Source: an uncultured Subdoligranulum sp.
GTDB taxonomy: Bacteria; Bacillota; Clostridia; Oscillospirales; Ruminococcaceae
NCBI GenBank assembly: GCA_900545545.1
Contig: UQZO01000016.1
Span: 1-43,377, forward strand
Reading direction: 5' to 3'
Length of the DNA stretch: 43,377 nt
A program made the position numbers and the translations under genes. Positions 1-8,260 of the stretch are shown here, piece after piece (positions within the stretch are counted from its first letter, which is position 1; each line of letters opens with the position of its first letter). The notes beneath the pieces were generated by a model. The model saw only the letters and a program-made list of their open reading frames with translations, had not been told where the DNA came from and made no database searches.

Positions 1-46
1 AGATCTAGTACGGTCTCGTGGGCTCGGAGATGTGTATAAGAGACAG
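1..46 (+). other. Illumina Nextera i7 adapter (non-biological)
   Basis: Bases 13-46 match the 34-nt Nextera read-2 transposase adapter, ending in the Tn5 mosaic end AGATGTGTATAAGAGACAG. Bases 1-4 (AGAT) fit the end of the P7 primer, and bases 5-12 (CTAGTACG) equal the primer-orientation sequence I recall for Nextera index N702. The stretch is an untrimmed library artefact. It creates a false start (peptide MYKRQ) on the plus strand and the peptide SLIHISEPTRPY on the minus strand; neither should be annotated. Confidence 0.97.
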
Positions 47-1405
47 CCCGACGACAACGGCTCCATCACCCCCGCCACCTCGGACGGCGTCTATGTGGTG
101 GGCTACACCGTCACCGACATCGCCGGCGGCGAGATCACCACCGTGGATGTGGGCGACCATGTGAACGTGGTGCTTCAGGTGGTGGACCACTCCTCCGCCC
201 GGTACAACGTCAAGCCGGAAGAAATCTCCGCCCGCATCAACTCCTCGGTGTTCCAGTACACCGGCATCGGCGAGATCGGCCAGCTGTTCCAGAGCAACGA
301 CGACCCCGATACCAACCGCCTGCAGCGGGTGCGCAACGGCCAGGCCAACGACCAGGAAAAGGCCGCCAATGCCTACTACAACTACTACAGCTATGTGCTG
401 CTGTTCCGCGATGTGATCTACAATGGCGGCGGCAACACCCTGCCCATCAACCTGACCTACCTGGACACCAGCAAACCCATGCAGCAGTTCAGCGTGTCCA
501 TCGGCCAGTGCGTGGACAAGGACCAGACCACCTCCCCCAACCTGCTGGTGCGCACCACCAGCTACGGCGACGGCACCGTGGTGGCCGGTGAGGAATTCAC
601 CCTCTCCCTGGGCGTCTACGCCACCACCGGCAACGAGGACCTCAACGACGTGGTGGTCTCCCTGACCCTGCCCGAGAACGTTTCCCTCTCCAACGGCAGC
701 CTCTCCACCTACATCGGCACCCTGCACCCCGAAACCACCAACACCGTTACCTTCCCGGTGCTGCCCGCTTCCGGCTTTACCGGCACCGTGGCCAACATCA
801 CGGTCAACCTCACCGGCACCGGCGCCATCACCGGCAAGGCGGTTTCCGGCACCACCTCCATCTCGGTGCCCATCAGCCAGCCCGACCGCTTTGAGGTGGG
901 CCAGCTGCAGGCGCCTTCCTCCATCGTACTGGGCGAGACCGCCAGTATTTCCTTAAGCTACGTCAACAAGGGCAAAAACCCCGTTTCCAACCTGGAAGCC
1001 CGCATCACCGGCACCAACCTGGGCGCCGGCGGCTACCAGTACCTGGGCAACCTCAACGCCGGTACCGAGGGCAGCGTGGACTTTGACCTCACCCCCGAGG
1101 CCGCGGGTGCGGTTTCCGGCACCATCACCCTGAGCTACGAGGACGCCAGCGGCGAACCCCGTACCGTCACCAAGGATTTCTCCACCACCGTGGAGGAGAT
1201 GATGATGGACCCCGGCATGATGGACCCCGGCATGGACGAGATGCAGCCCGAAACCACCGGTATGCCGGTGTGGGGCTGGGTGCTCATCGTGGGCTGCGGC
1301 GTGGTGGTCGTTGTGGTCATCGTGATCGTGGTCAAGCGCCGCAAGAAGAAGAAGGCCATGGCCCTGGCCGCCCTGGAAGCTGAGGACAGCGATGAAGATC
1401 TCTGA
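47..1405 (+). CDS. Exported CARDB/S-layer-like protein with C-terminal membrane anchor (5' partial)
   Basis: The frame is open from the adapter junction, so the N-terminus is missing; about 452 residues remain. The visible part is a Thr/Asn/Gly-rich extracellular beta-sandwich protein with repeated segments such as GEEFTLSLGVYATTGNEDL and GETASISLSYVNKGKNPVSN, resembling the CARDB/COG1361 S-layer domains. An acidic Met-rich stretch near the end (MMMDPGMMDPGMDEM) precedes one hydrophobic segment (WGWVLIVGCGVVVVVVIVIV) and a basic tail KRRKKKK, which gives an outside-in anchor. The gene overlaps the following ABC permease by 14 nt. In related operons such proteins accompany a MacB-type ABC transporter; the ATPase is presumably upstream, off the contig. 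Exact function unknown. Confidence 0.8.
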   Translation, partial: PDDNGSITPATSDGVYVVGYTVTDIAGGEITTVDVGDHVNVVLQVVDHSSARYNVKPEEISARINSSVFQYTGIGEIGQLFQSNDDPDTNRLQRVRNGQANDQEKAANAYYNYYSYVLLFRDVIYNGGGNTLPINLTYLDTSKPMQQFSVSIGQCVDKDQTTSPNLLVRTTSYGDGTVVAGEEFTLSLGVYATTGNEDLNDVVVSLTLPENVSLSNGSLSTYIGTLHPETTNTVTFPVLPASGFTGTVANITVNLTGTGAITGKAVSGTTSISVPISQPDRFEVGQLQAPSSIVLGETASISLSYVNKGKNPVSNLEARITGTNLGAGGYQYLGNLNAGTEGSVDFDLTPEAAGAVSGTITLSYEDASGEPRTVTKDFSTTVEEMMMDPGMMDPGMDEMQPETTGMPVWGWVLIVGCGVVVVVVIVIVVKRRKKKKAMALAALEAEDSDEDL

Positions 1406-2804
1406 TGAAATCGTCCTGAGCGCCCGCAACCTGACCCGGCGCAAGGGCCGCACCGCCCTGACGCTGATCGGTGTGGTCATTGGTACCTGTATGGTGGTGC
1501 TGATGATCTCGCTGGGCATTGCCCAGAGCCAGGCCAACGACGAAATGCTGCAAAGCTGGGGCGACCTGACCCAGATCCAGGTCTACGGCGGCGGCATGGC
1601 GGTGGGGGCCGACGGCAAGACGCTCAAACTGGACGACACGGCCATTGAAAGTTTTAAAAAAATCGACCATGTGATGGCGGCTACCGCCTATGTATCGGCC
1701 TATTCGCTGCAGGGCAGCGTCACGGCGGGCACCAACGACCGCTATGTGATGGACCTGGGCAGCCTGACCGGCGTGGACCCCGCCGCCCTGGAACCCATGG
1801 GATTCCAGCTGGCCTCGGGCCGCTGGCCCGATACCGGCCCCGCCAACAAGAAAGCCACCAAACTGCAGGTGCTGGTGGGGGATTACACCGGCTACAATTT
1901 CTATGATTCCCGCAAAAGCGAATCCAGCCCCAACCGCTACCGCTGGCAGGGCATGACCGATGCCCAGGGCAACCCGGTGGAGCCTTTCGTCAACGTGGAC
2001 AAGGACAAAATGACCCTGACCATCAGGACGGGGGAGGAGTCCACCGAAAAGACCCAGACCTGGGAGCTGGAAGTGGTGGGACACATCCAGCAGGACGCCA
2101 GCAAGGGCTGGTGGACCCAGAGCAACATCATCCTGCGCACCCAGGACCTGAAGATGATCGAGGAAGCCTACTACAAGATGGCCAAGATCACCAACAACAA
2201 TACCTCCTATGACCAGGTGTACGTCAAGGTGGATGATCTGGACAACGTCCCCGACGTGGAGAAGGCCATCCATGAACTGGGCTTTGAAAACACCTATTCC
2301 ATGAACCAGCAGCGGGAAGAGATGCAGAAACAGGTCATGCGCAGCCAGATGATCTTTGGCGGCGTGGCGGCGGTTTCCCTGCTGGTGGCGGCCATCAACA
2401 TCATCAATACCATGACCATGGCCATCTATGAGCGGACCCGGGAAATCGGCGTTATGAAGGTGCTGGGCTGCGAGATCAGCAACATCCGCACCATGTTCCT
2501 CTTTGAAAGCTCCTGCATCGGCTTTATAGGCGGCGTGGTGGGCGTGGTCATCAGCCTGCTGGTGAGTTTCGTGCTCAACCACCTTACCATCATCCTCTCG
2601 GTTTTCGGCCAGAGCGTCGATCTCTCGGGCCTGATGGGCGGCGGGATGTATATGGGCGGTATGTCCACCACCATCTCGGTCATTCCGCCCTGGCTTGTGC
2701 TGGCAGCTCTCGTCTTTGCCACCCTCGTGGGCCTGGTCTCGGGCATTCTGCCCGCCAATAACGCTGTGAAAATCAGCGCCCTGGAAGCCATCCGCCACGA
2801 CTGA
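1392..2804 (+). CDS. ABC transporter permease, FtsX/MacB family
   Basis: This 470-residue protein has the MacB_PCD-FtsX layout. An N-terminal cytoplasmic helix and membrane segment (ALTLIGVVIGTCMVVLMISL) are followed by a large extracytoplasmic domain (about residues 50-310) and three C-terminal membrane segments. The FtsX signature NIINTMTMAIYERTREIGVMKVLG sits just after the second segment, and the end (SGILPANNAVKISALEAIRHD) is typical of the family. Start at 1392: GAGGA lies 5 nt upstream, and the 14-nt overlap with the preceding gene implies translational coupling. Family members act in lipoprotein or peptide export, or in envelope mechanotransmission, with a separate ATPase. The substrate cannot be told from sequence. 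Confidence 0.9.
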   Translation: MKISDEIVLSARNLTRRKGRTALTLIGVVIGTCMVVLMISLGIAQSQANDEMLQSWGDLTQIQVYGGGMAVGADGKTLKLDDTAIESFKKIDHVMAATAYVSAYSLQGSVTAGTNDRYVMDLGSLTGVDPAALEPMGFQLASGRWPDTGPANKKATKLQVLVGDYTGYNFYDSRKSESSPNRYRWQGMTDAQGNPVEPFVNVDKDKMTLTIRTGEESTEKTQTWELEVVGHIQQDASKGWWTQSNIILRTQDLKMIEEAYYKMAKITNNNTSYDQVYVKVDDLDNVPDVEKAIHELGFENTYSMNQQREEMQKQVMRSQMIFGGVAAVSLLVAAINIINTMTMAIYERTREIGVMKVLGCEISNIRTMFLFESSCIGFIGGVVGVVISLLVSFVLNHLTIILSVFGQSVDLSGLMGGGMYMGGMSTTISVIPPWLVLAALVFATLVGLVSGILPANNAVKISALEAIRHD

Positions 2805-2814
2805 TTGGCTTGTT

Positions 2815-2935
2815 GTTCTTTTCTTGCAAGAAAAGAACCAAAAGAACTCTAACTAAAAATCCCCCGCAGGGTATTGAACCCTGCGGGGGATTTTTGATTG
2901 GAATTTCTTCGGTTCCTTCTTTGCAAAGAAGGAAC
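2815..2935. terminator. Bidirectional terminator nested between two TTGCAA palindromes
   Basis: A perfect 24-bp palindrome (2815-2838, arm GTTCTTTTCTTG) lies 10 nt after the permease stop. It is followed by CAAAAGAACTCTAA, then an A-tract/GC stem/T-tract hairpin (2855-2895, arm AAAAATCCCCCGCAGGGT) that works in both directions. The partly complementary TTGGAATTTCTTCGG leads to a second palindrome (2912-2935, arm GTTCCTTCTTTG) 10 nt from the gyrA stop. The unit separates two convergent genes and recurs elsewhere in the window. Confidence 0.85.
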
Positions 2936-2945
2936 AAAAAGTCAA

Positions 2946-5516
2946 TTACTCGTCGTCCGGCACGTCAGCGGCTTCGTCGGCGCGTTCGGCGGCCTCAATG
3001 GCGGCCAGTTCCTCGGCGGAAGGTTCCGCGTCGTCCCCGGCATCCGCTTCCACCTTGGCGGTCTCAGCGTCGTTGTCGCGGTCCACGCGGGCCACCATAG
3101 CCACCTTGTCGCCCTCGCCCAGGCGCATGACCCGGACACCGCTGCCGTAGCGGCTCTGGACGTTGATATCGGAGGCATGGATGCGGATGAGGATGCCGTT
3201 GGCGCTGATGAGGATCAGGTCGTCGGTCTCGTCCACGATCTTGATGCCCGCAACGCCGCCCTTGGCATAGTTGCGGATGCCCAGACCGCCGCGCTTGGTG
3301 ATGCGGTAATCGTCCACGCGGCTGCGGCGTCCCTTGCCGTCCTCGGTAATGGTAAGCACCGTGGCGCCGGGCCGGCAGACCCCGGCACCAATGACATAGT
3401 CTCCCTCGCGCAGTTTGATGACCCGCACGCCGTGGCCGGTACGGCCCATGGCCCGGGCGCCGGACTCGGTAAAGTGGATGGCGGCACCGTCGTGGGTGGC
3501 CACGATGATCTCATCGTCGCCGCCGGTGAGGTGGCTCCACACCAGGCTGTCGCCCTCGTTGAGGCCCAGGGCGATGAGGCCCGCCTTGCGGATGTTGCGG
3601 AACTGGGACAGCGGCGTGCGCTTGATGAGGCCCTGCCGCGTCACCATGGTCAGGTAGGTGTTGTCCTCGTCCGCCTTGGCGCTCTGCTGCAGCATCAGGG
3701 TGACCTTCTCGCCCTCCTGCAGCTGCAGCAGGTTCACGATGTGGCTGCCCTTGGCCGTGCGGCTGCCCTCCGGCACCTGGTAGCCTTTCAGGCGGTAGAC
3801 GCGGCCCTGGTCGGTCATGAAGAGCATATAGTCGTGGGTGGAGCCGACAAACAGCTCCTCGGTGAAGTCGTCGTCCTTCTGGGTCATGCCCTGCACGCCG
3901 CGGCCGCCGCGGTTCTGGGCCTGGTAGGTATCCAGCGCCGTGCGCTTGATGTAGCCCTCGTGGGTCAGGGTAAAGACGCAGGTCTCCTCGGGGATCAGGT
4001 CCTCGATATCCACCTCGCCGGACACCGCCTCGATGGAGGTGCGGCGCTCGTCGCCGTACTTCTCCGCCAAAGCGTTCAGGTCGGTCTTGACGATGCGCTT
4101 CACGTGCTCGTCGTTGGCAAGGATATCCTTGTAATCGGCGATGGCTTCCCGCAGTTCGCCCAGTTCCTGCTCGATCTTGAGAATTTCGAGACCGGCCAGA
4201 CGGCCCAACTGCAGCTTGACGATGGCATCGGCCTGGGGTTCATCGAAGTCGAACCGGTCCATGACGGCCTGGCGGGCTTCGGCAAAGCCGCCCTTGCAGG
4301 CGCGGATGGTGGCGATGATCTCGTCCACGATGTCCACGGCCTTGCGCAGACCTTCCAGGATATGCTCGCGCTCCTGGGCCTTTTTCAGGTCAAAGGCGGT
4401 GCGGCGGCGGATGACTTCCATCTGGAAGTCGATGTACCGCTCCATGACGGTTTTCAGGCTCATGATCTTGGGCACGCCGTCGTCCAGCGCCAGCATGATG
4501 ACACCCACGGTGTCCTGCAGCTGGGTGTAGCGGTAGAGCTGGTTCAAGACCACCTGGGGGTTGGCGTCCTTTTTGATCTCGATGACGATCTTCATGCCGG
4601 TGCGGCTGGAAGATTCGTCGTTCAGGTCCGAGATGCCCTCGATGCGCTTGTCCTTGACCAGGTCGGCGATGGACTCGATGAGGCGGGTCTTGTTGACCAT
4701 GTAGGGGATCTCGGAGATGAGGATCTCATACCGGCCGTTCTTCTTCTCCACGATCTCGGCGCGGCCGCGCAGGGTGATCTTGCCGCGGCCGGTGGCGTAG
4801 GCGGCACGGATGCCCGAACGGCCCATGATGATGCCGCCGGTGGGGAAGTCAGGGCCTTTGATGTATTCCATCAGGCCCGCCAGGTCGATGTCGGGGTTGT
4901 CCATCAAAGCGGACATACCGGCCACGACCTCCCGCAGGTTGTGGGGCGGGATGTTGGTGGCCATGCCCACGGCAATGCCCTGGCTGCCGTTCACCAGCAG
5001 GTTGGGGAACCGGCTGGGCAGCACATGGGGTTCTTTCTTGGTTTCATCGAAGTTGGGGTCCCAGTCGATGGTGTCCTTCTCGATGTCGGTGAGCATCTCA
5101 CAGGCGATTTTGGACATGCGGGCCTCGGTATAACGGTAGGCAGCCGGGGGATCGCCGTCCACGGAGCCGAAGTTGCCCTGGCCGTCCACCAGCGGGTACC
5201 GCAGGCTGAAATCCTGGGCCAGACGCACCATGGCGTCGTAGACGGAAGCGTCGCCGTGGGGATGGTAGGAACCCAGCACCGCACCGACGGTATCGGCGGA
5301 TTTGCGGTAGGGATGCTGCGGGTCGTTGCCGCGCTCATGCATGGTGTAAAGGATGCGGCGATGGACGGGTTTCAGGCCGTCGCGCACATCGGGCAGCGCG
5401 CGGGAGACGATGACCGACATGGAGTAATCCAAAAAGGCCGTCTCGATCTCTTTCTTGACGTCACGCTCAATGACCTTGGTGCCGGACCCCGGCACCATAA
5501 TGATATTTTCTTCCAT
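2946..5516 (-). CDS. gyrA: DNA gyrase subunit A
   Basis: The 856-residue GyrA is the breakage-reunion subunit of the A2B2 gyrase. The N-terminal domain begins near YSMSVIVSRALPDVRDGLKP. The catalytic tyrosine is Y129 in AAYRYTEARM. The quinolone-resistance segment reads HPHGDASVYDAMV, with Ala at residue 90 and Asp at 94. The GyrA box appears as QNRGGRGVQG around residue 530, followed by the beta-pinwheel repeats that wrap DNA. The C-terminus is an acidic Ala/Asp/Glu tail. Start: AAGGTGG is 8 nt upstream of the ATG at 5516. Unlike the usual tight gyrB-gyrA operon, 755 bp carrying a transposase and palindromes separate the two genes. The name is certain. Confidence 0.99.
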   Translation of the reverse strand: MEENIIMVPGSGTKVIERDVKKEIETAFLDYSMSVIVSRALPDVRDGLKPVHRRILYTMHERGNDPQHPYRKSADTVGAVLGSYHPHGDASVYDAMVRLAQDFSLRYPLVDGQGNFGSVDGDPPAAYRYTEARMSKIACEMLTDIEKDTIDWDPNFDETKKEPHVLPSRFPNLLVNGSQGIAVGMATNIPPHNLREVVAGMSALMDNPDIDLAGLMEYIKGPDFPTGGIIMGRSGIRAAYATGRGKITLRGRAEIVEKKNGRYEILISEIPYMVNKTRLIESIADLVKDKRIEGISDLNDESSSRTGMKIVIEIKKDANPQVVLNQLYRYTQLQDTVGVIMLALDDGVPKIMSLKTVMERYIDFQMEVIRRRTAFDLKKAQEREHILEGLRKAVDIVDEIIATIRACKGGFAEARQAVMDRFDFDEPQADAIVKLQLGRLAGLEILKIEQELGELREAIADYKDILANDEHVKRIVKTDLNALAEKYGDERRTSIEAVSGEVDIEDLIPEETCVFTLTHEGYIKRTALDTYQAQNRGGRGVQGMTQKDDDFTEELFVGSTHDYMLFMTDQGRVYRLKGYQVPEGSRTAKGSHIVNLLQLQEGEKVTLMLQQSAKADEDNTYLTMVTRQGLIKRTPLSQFRNIRKAGLIALGLNEGDSLVWSHLTGGDDEIIVATHDGAAIHFTESGARAMGRTGHGVRVIKLREGDYVIGAGVCRPGATVLTITEDGKGRRSRVDDYRITKRGGLGIRNYAKGGVAGIKIVDETDDLILISANGILIRIHASDINVQSRYGSGVRVMRLGEGDKVAMVARVDRDNDAETAKVEADAGDDAEPSAEELAAIEAAERADEAADVPDDE

Positions 5517-5559
5517 TCAGTGTACCACCTTGGAATCGATAGATTTGATGGGATTGATT

Positions 5560-5691
5560 GTAGGGCGGGTGCCTTGGCCCCGCCGAAGAATTCGTCAACG
5601 CCCGCAAAGCCCCACGGCGGGGATGAATCCCCGCCCTACAGGTCGCGGAAAAGGATGGGGCAGGGTAGGGCGGGCGCCTTGGCCCCGCCGA
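5560..5691. repeat. Three GTAG-footed REP palindromes
   Basis: Copies at 5560-5586 (plus orientation, GTAGGGCGGGTGCC), 5615-5639 (inverted) and 5665-5691 (plus, GTAGGGCGGGCGCC) fill most of the 198-bp gap between gyrA and the transposase stop. The middle copy faces the others, giving head-to-head spacing of about 28 bp. Confidence 0.85.
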
Positions 5692-5714
5692 ACCATGTTG
5701 CGGGAACATCCCTG

Positions 5715-6200
5715 TTATACCTTGCCGTCCAACACCCATTGCAGGGGATTGTTTTCGATATACCGCTGGATTTCCAGCAGTTCCTGCTCGCTGCGCACCA
5801 CATGGTCATAGTAGGAGGCCTGCCACAAGGCGCATTTGCATTTGCGGCTGACCCCCGCTTTGTACTGCCCGATGATGGTGGGCACCGTAGGGCGGGGTCT
5901 TGACCCCGCCGCATCGGCCGCATGCAGCTGCAACAGAATGTGCAGGTGATCGGGCATGACCACATATTGCAGCACCGTTATCCCCGCAAAACGACCGGGG
6001 AGCGCCAGCAGATCCTGCTCGGCAATGTTGCCGTAGGGTGTCAGCTCCATTGCATACCGCACGGCGGGGTCAAGACCCCGCCCTACGATCTGCGAAAGGC
6101 AGCGGCTGCGGTTTTTCGTGCACAGCGTCAGGAAATAGATACCGGGGACGCTGTAATCAAACCGTGGCAGGCGCGTATGTTTGCGTTTCGGCAGTTCCAT
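5715..6200 (-). CDS. REP-associated tyrosine transposase (RAYT, Y1_Tnp/HUH family)
   Basis: The 161-residue protein has the single-domain Y1 transposase pattern of the IS200/RAYT group. The N-terminal block is MELPKRKHTRLPRFDYSVPG. The HUH metal-binding pair is H85/H87 in MPDHLHILL, and the candidate nucleophile is Y130 or Y131 in ASYYDHVVRSEQEL, followed by YIENNPLQWV. The start at 6200 is preferred because GGAAG precedes it by about 10 nt and the family begins at this Met; an upstream in-frame Met (6239) would read through a palindrome. Length is normal and the frame is intact, so it may be active. Two GTAG palindromes lie in frame within the gene, encoding residues about 38-46 (VGRGLDPAV) and 96-104. 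RAYTs are normally single-copy, domesticated genes linked to REP spread rather than classical insertion sequences. Confidence 0.9.
   Translation of the reverse strand: MELPKRKHTRLPRFDYSVPGIYFLTLCTKNRSRCLSQIVGRGLDPAVRYAMELTPYGNIAEQDLLALPGRFAGITVLQYVVMPDHLHILLQLHAADAAGSRPRPTVPTIIGQYKAGVSRKCKCALWQASYYDHVVRSEQELLEIQRYIENNPLQWVLDGKV
5887..5911 (+). repeat. REP palindrome inside the RAYT coding sequence (copy 1)
   Basis: The sequence begins GTAGGGCGGGGTC, with the complementary arm GACCCCGCC after a TT loop. It is read by the transposase frame on the minus strand as part of the loop after the HUH motif. It is identical in sequence to the intergenic copies at 30786-30810 and 41592-41616. Confidence 0.85.
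6062..6086 (-). repeat. REP palindrome inside the RAYT coding sequence (copy 2)
   Basis: This copy is inverted relative to copy 1 and has the same GGCGGGGTC stem. It is translated in frame as VGRGLDPAV near residue 40 of the transposase. Confidence 0.85.
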
Positions 6201-6227
6201 GGTTTGCTTTCTTCCGGGTTCGTTGCA

Positions 6228-6252
6228 CGGCGGGGTCAAGACCCCGCCCTAC
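6228..6252 (-). repeat. REP palindrome upstream of the RAYT gene
   Basis: A GTAG-footed palindrome lies between the gyrB stop (6272) and the transposase start (6200), 28 bp upstream of the ATG. It is in the same orientation and has the same core as the copy at 6062-6086. Confidence 0.85.
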
Positions 6253-6271
6253 TGTTGCCCCCGTTGACGAC

Positions 6272-8260
6272 TCACACGTCCAGATTCGCGAACTTGGCGT
6301 TCTTGACGATGAACTGGCGGCGGGGTTCCACCTGCTCGCCCATGAGGATGCTGAACGCCTCGTCGGCGCGCTCGGCGTCCTCGATCTTGATCTGGACGAT
6401 GACGCGGTTGTCGGGGTTCATGGTGGTCTCCCACAGCTGGTCGGGGTTCATTTCGCCCAGGCCTTTGTAGCGGCTCACCTTGGCGCCCGGCATCTCCGCC
6501 GAAAGCACCTTCATTTCGTCGTCGTTGTAGGCGTATTTCACGGTCTGGCCCTTTTGCAGCTTGAACAGCGGCGGCTGCGCCACATACACATAGCCGTGCT
6601 CGATCAGCGGCCGCATATAGCGGAAGAAGAAGGTGAGCATCAGCGTGCAGATGTGGGAGCCGTCCACGTCGGCATCGGCCATGATGAAGATCTTATGGTA
6701 GCGCACCTTGGAGATATCAAATTCATCGCCAATGCCGGTGCCCAGGGCGGTGACGACGGGCATGAGCTTGTCGTTGCCGTAGATGCGGTCGGCGCGGGCC
6801 TTCTCCACGTTGAGCATCTTGCCCCACAAGGGCAGGATGGCCTGGATGTTGGAGTCGCGGCCCATCTTGGCGGAACCACCTGCAGAATCGCCCTCCACGA
6901 TGAAGAGTTCGGTCTTGCTGGGGTCTTTTTCGTGGCAGTCGACCAGCTTGCCGGGCATCCGGTTGGATTCCAGCGCGCTCTTGCGGCGCACCAGGTCGCG
7001 GGCCTTCTTGGCGGCGGCACGGGCGCGGGCGGCCTGGGTGGCCTTTTCCAGAATCGCCTTGGCCACCGCGGGATTTTCCTCAAAATACTCGCTCAGGGCC
7101 TTGTAGACAACGCCGTTCACCAAACCCTTGATGAAGGTATTGCCCAGTTTCGCCTTGGTCTGGCCCTCGAACTGGGCCTCCTGCAGCTTGACGCTCACCA
7201 CCGCGATGATGCCTTCGCGGGCATCCGGGCCGGACAGGTTCTCGTCCTTGTCCTTCAGGATGCCCTTGGCGCGGCCGTACTCGTTCAGCACGCGGGTCAG
7301 CGCCAGCTTGAAGCCCTCCTCGTGGGTGCCGCCTTCCGGCGTGTGCACGTTATTGGCAAAGCTCAGCAGCAGTTCGTTATAGCTGTTGTCGTAATATTGC
7401 AGCGCCACTTCCGCCACGGCGCCCTGGCCCTCGCCCTTCATATACATGACCTGGGGGGTCAGCGGCGTCAGGTCCCGGCGCTCGCACAGGTAGCTGACAA
7501 AGGAACGGATACCGCCCTCATAGCACATGGTCTCGCTGCGGGCGTCGTTCTCAGCGCCCTGCTCGTCGCTGGGACGGTCGCTCTCGGGGCGCTCGTCGGT
7601 CAGGGTGATGCGCACGCCGCCGTTGAGGAAGGCTTCCTCCCGCAGGCGCTTGAGCAGCGTTTCGTAACGGTAGAGCGTGGTTTCCTGGAACATCTCCGGG
7701 TCCGGCTTGAAGGTGACCGTGGTGCCGGTGGAAGCCGCGGGGCCGATTTTTTTCAGGTCGCCGTCGGGCTTGCCGCGCTTGAAGCTCTGCTCATACTCGG
7801 CACCGTCCCGGCGCACGCGCACGACCAGCCATTCCGACAGGGCGTTGACGACCGATGCGCCGACGCCGTGCAGACCGCCCGCCACTTTATAGCCGGAGTC
7901 CTCGCCGCCGAACTTGCCGCCGGCGTGCAGCACCGTGTAGACAACGGTGACGGCCGGGATACCCAGCTTGGGCTGGATATCCACGGGGATGCCGCGGCCG
8001 TTGTCCGATACTTCGATGATGTTGCCGGGCTTGATGGTGACTTCGATGTGGGTGCAGTACCCGGCCAGCGCTTCGTCGATGGAGTTGTCCACGATCTCGT
8101 AGACCAGGTGATGCAGGCCCGAGGGGCCGGTGGAGCCGATATACATGCCGGGGCGCTTGCGCACGGCTTCCAGGCCTTCCAGGACCTGGATCTGCGCGCC
8201 GCCGTAGGCGTGATTGGTCGCCGTCTCGCGGTTGGATTCGGTGATGATTTCTTCTGCCAT
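6272..8260 (-). CDS. gyrB: DNA gyrase subunit B
   Basis: The 662-residue GyrB is the ATPase subunit, in the short Gram-positive form that lacks the enterobacterial insertion. The GHKL ATPase motifs are visible at YEIVDNSIDEALAG and in SDNGRGIPVD. The TOPRIM region has EGDSAGGSAKMGRD, ILPLWGKMLNVEKARADRIY and MADADVDGSH. Trp in LPLWGK replaces the Arg of E. coli, which I recall as usual in Ruminococcaceae-type GyrB. AGGAGG lies about 10 nt upstream of the ATG at 8260. It is transcribed away from the origin. Confidence 0.99.
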   Translation of the reverse strand: MAEEIITESNRETATNHAYGGAQIQVLEGLEAVRKRPGMYIGSTGPSGLHHLVYEIVDNSIDEALAGYCTHIEVTIKPGNIIEVSDNGRGIPVDIQPKLGIPAVTVVYTVLHAGGKFGGEDSGYKVAGGLHGVGASVVNALSEWLVVRVRRDGAEYEQSFKRGKPDGDLKKIGPAASTGTTVTFKPDPEMFQETTLYRYETLLKRLREEAFLNGGVRITLTDERPESDRPSDEQGAENDARSETMCYEGGIRSFVSYLCERRDLTPLTPQVMYMKGEGQGAVAEVALQYYDNSYNELLLSFANNVHTPEGGTHEEGFKLALTRVLNEYGRAKGILKDKDENLSGPDAREGIIAVVSVKLQEAQFEGQTKAKLGNTFIKGLVNGVVYKALSEYFEENPAVAKAILEKATQAARARAAAKKARDLVRRKSALESNRMPGKLVDCHEKDPSKTELFIVEGDSAGGSAKMGRDSNIQAILPLWGKMLNVEKARADRIYGNDKLMPVVTALGTGIGDEFDISKVRYHKIFIMADADVDGSHICTLMLTFFFRYMRPLIEHGYVYVAQPPLFKLQKGQTVKYAYNDDEMKVLSAEMPGAKVSRYKGLGEMNPDQLWETTMNPDNRVIVQIKIEDAERADEAFSILMGEQVEPRRQFIVKNAKFANLDV

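Larger units (their letters stand above)
5560..6252. mobile_element. RAYT/REP locus inserted between gyrB and gyrA
   Basis: This 693-bp block consists of one REP-associated tyrosine transposase gene and six palindromes of about 25 bp: 5560-5586, 5615-5639, 5665-5691, 5887-5911, 6062-6086 and 6228-6252. Each palindrome carries GTAG at one foot, and orientations alternate as in BIMEs. Copies lie on both flanks of the gene and two lie inside it. RAYTs elsewhere recognise REP hairpins through a foot GTAG, so gene and palindromes probably belong together (inference). Confidence 0.8.

Noticed and set aside
5..727. A 240-codon minus-strand frame at the contig start.
   Set aside because: It begins inside the Nextera adapter (SLIHISEPTRPY) and is antisense to the exported protein.
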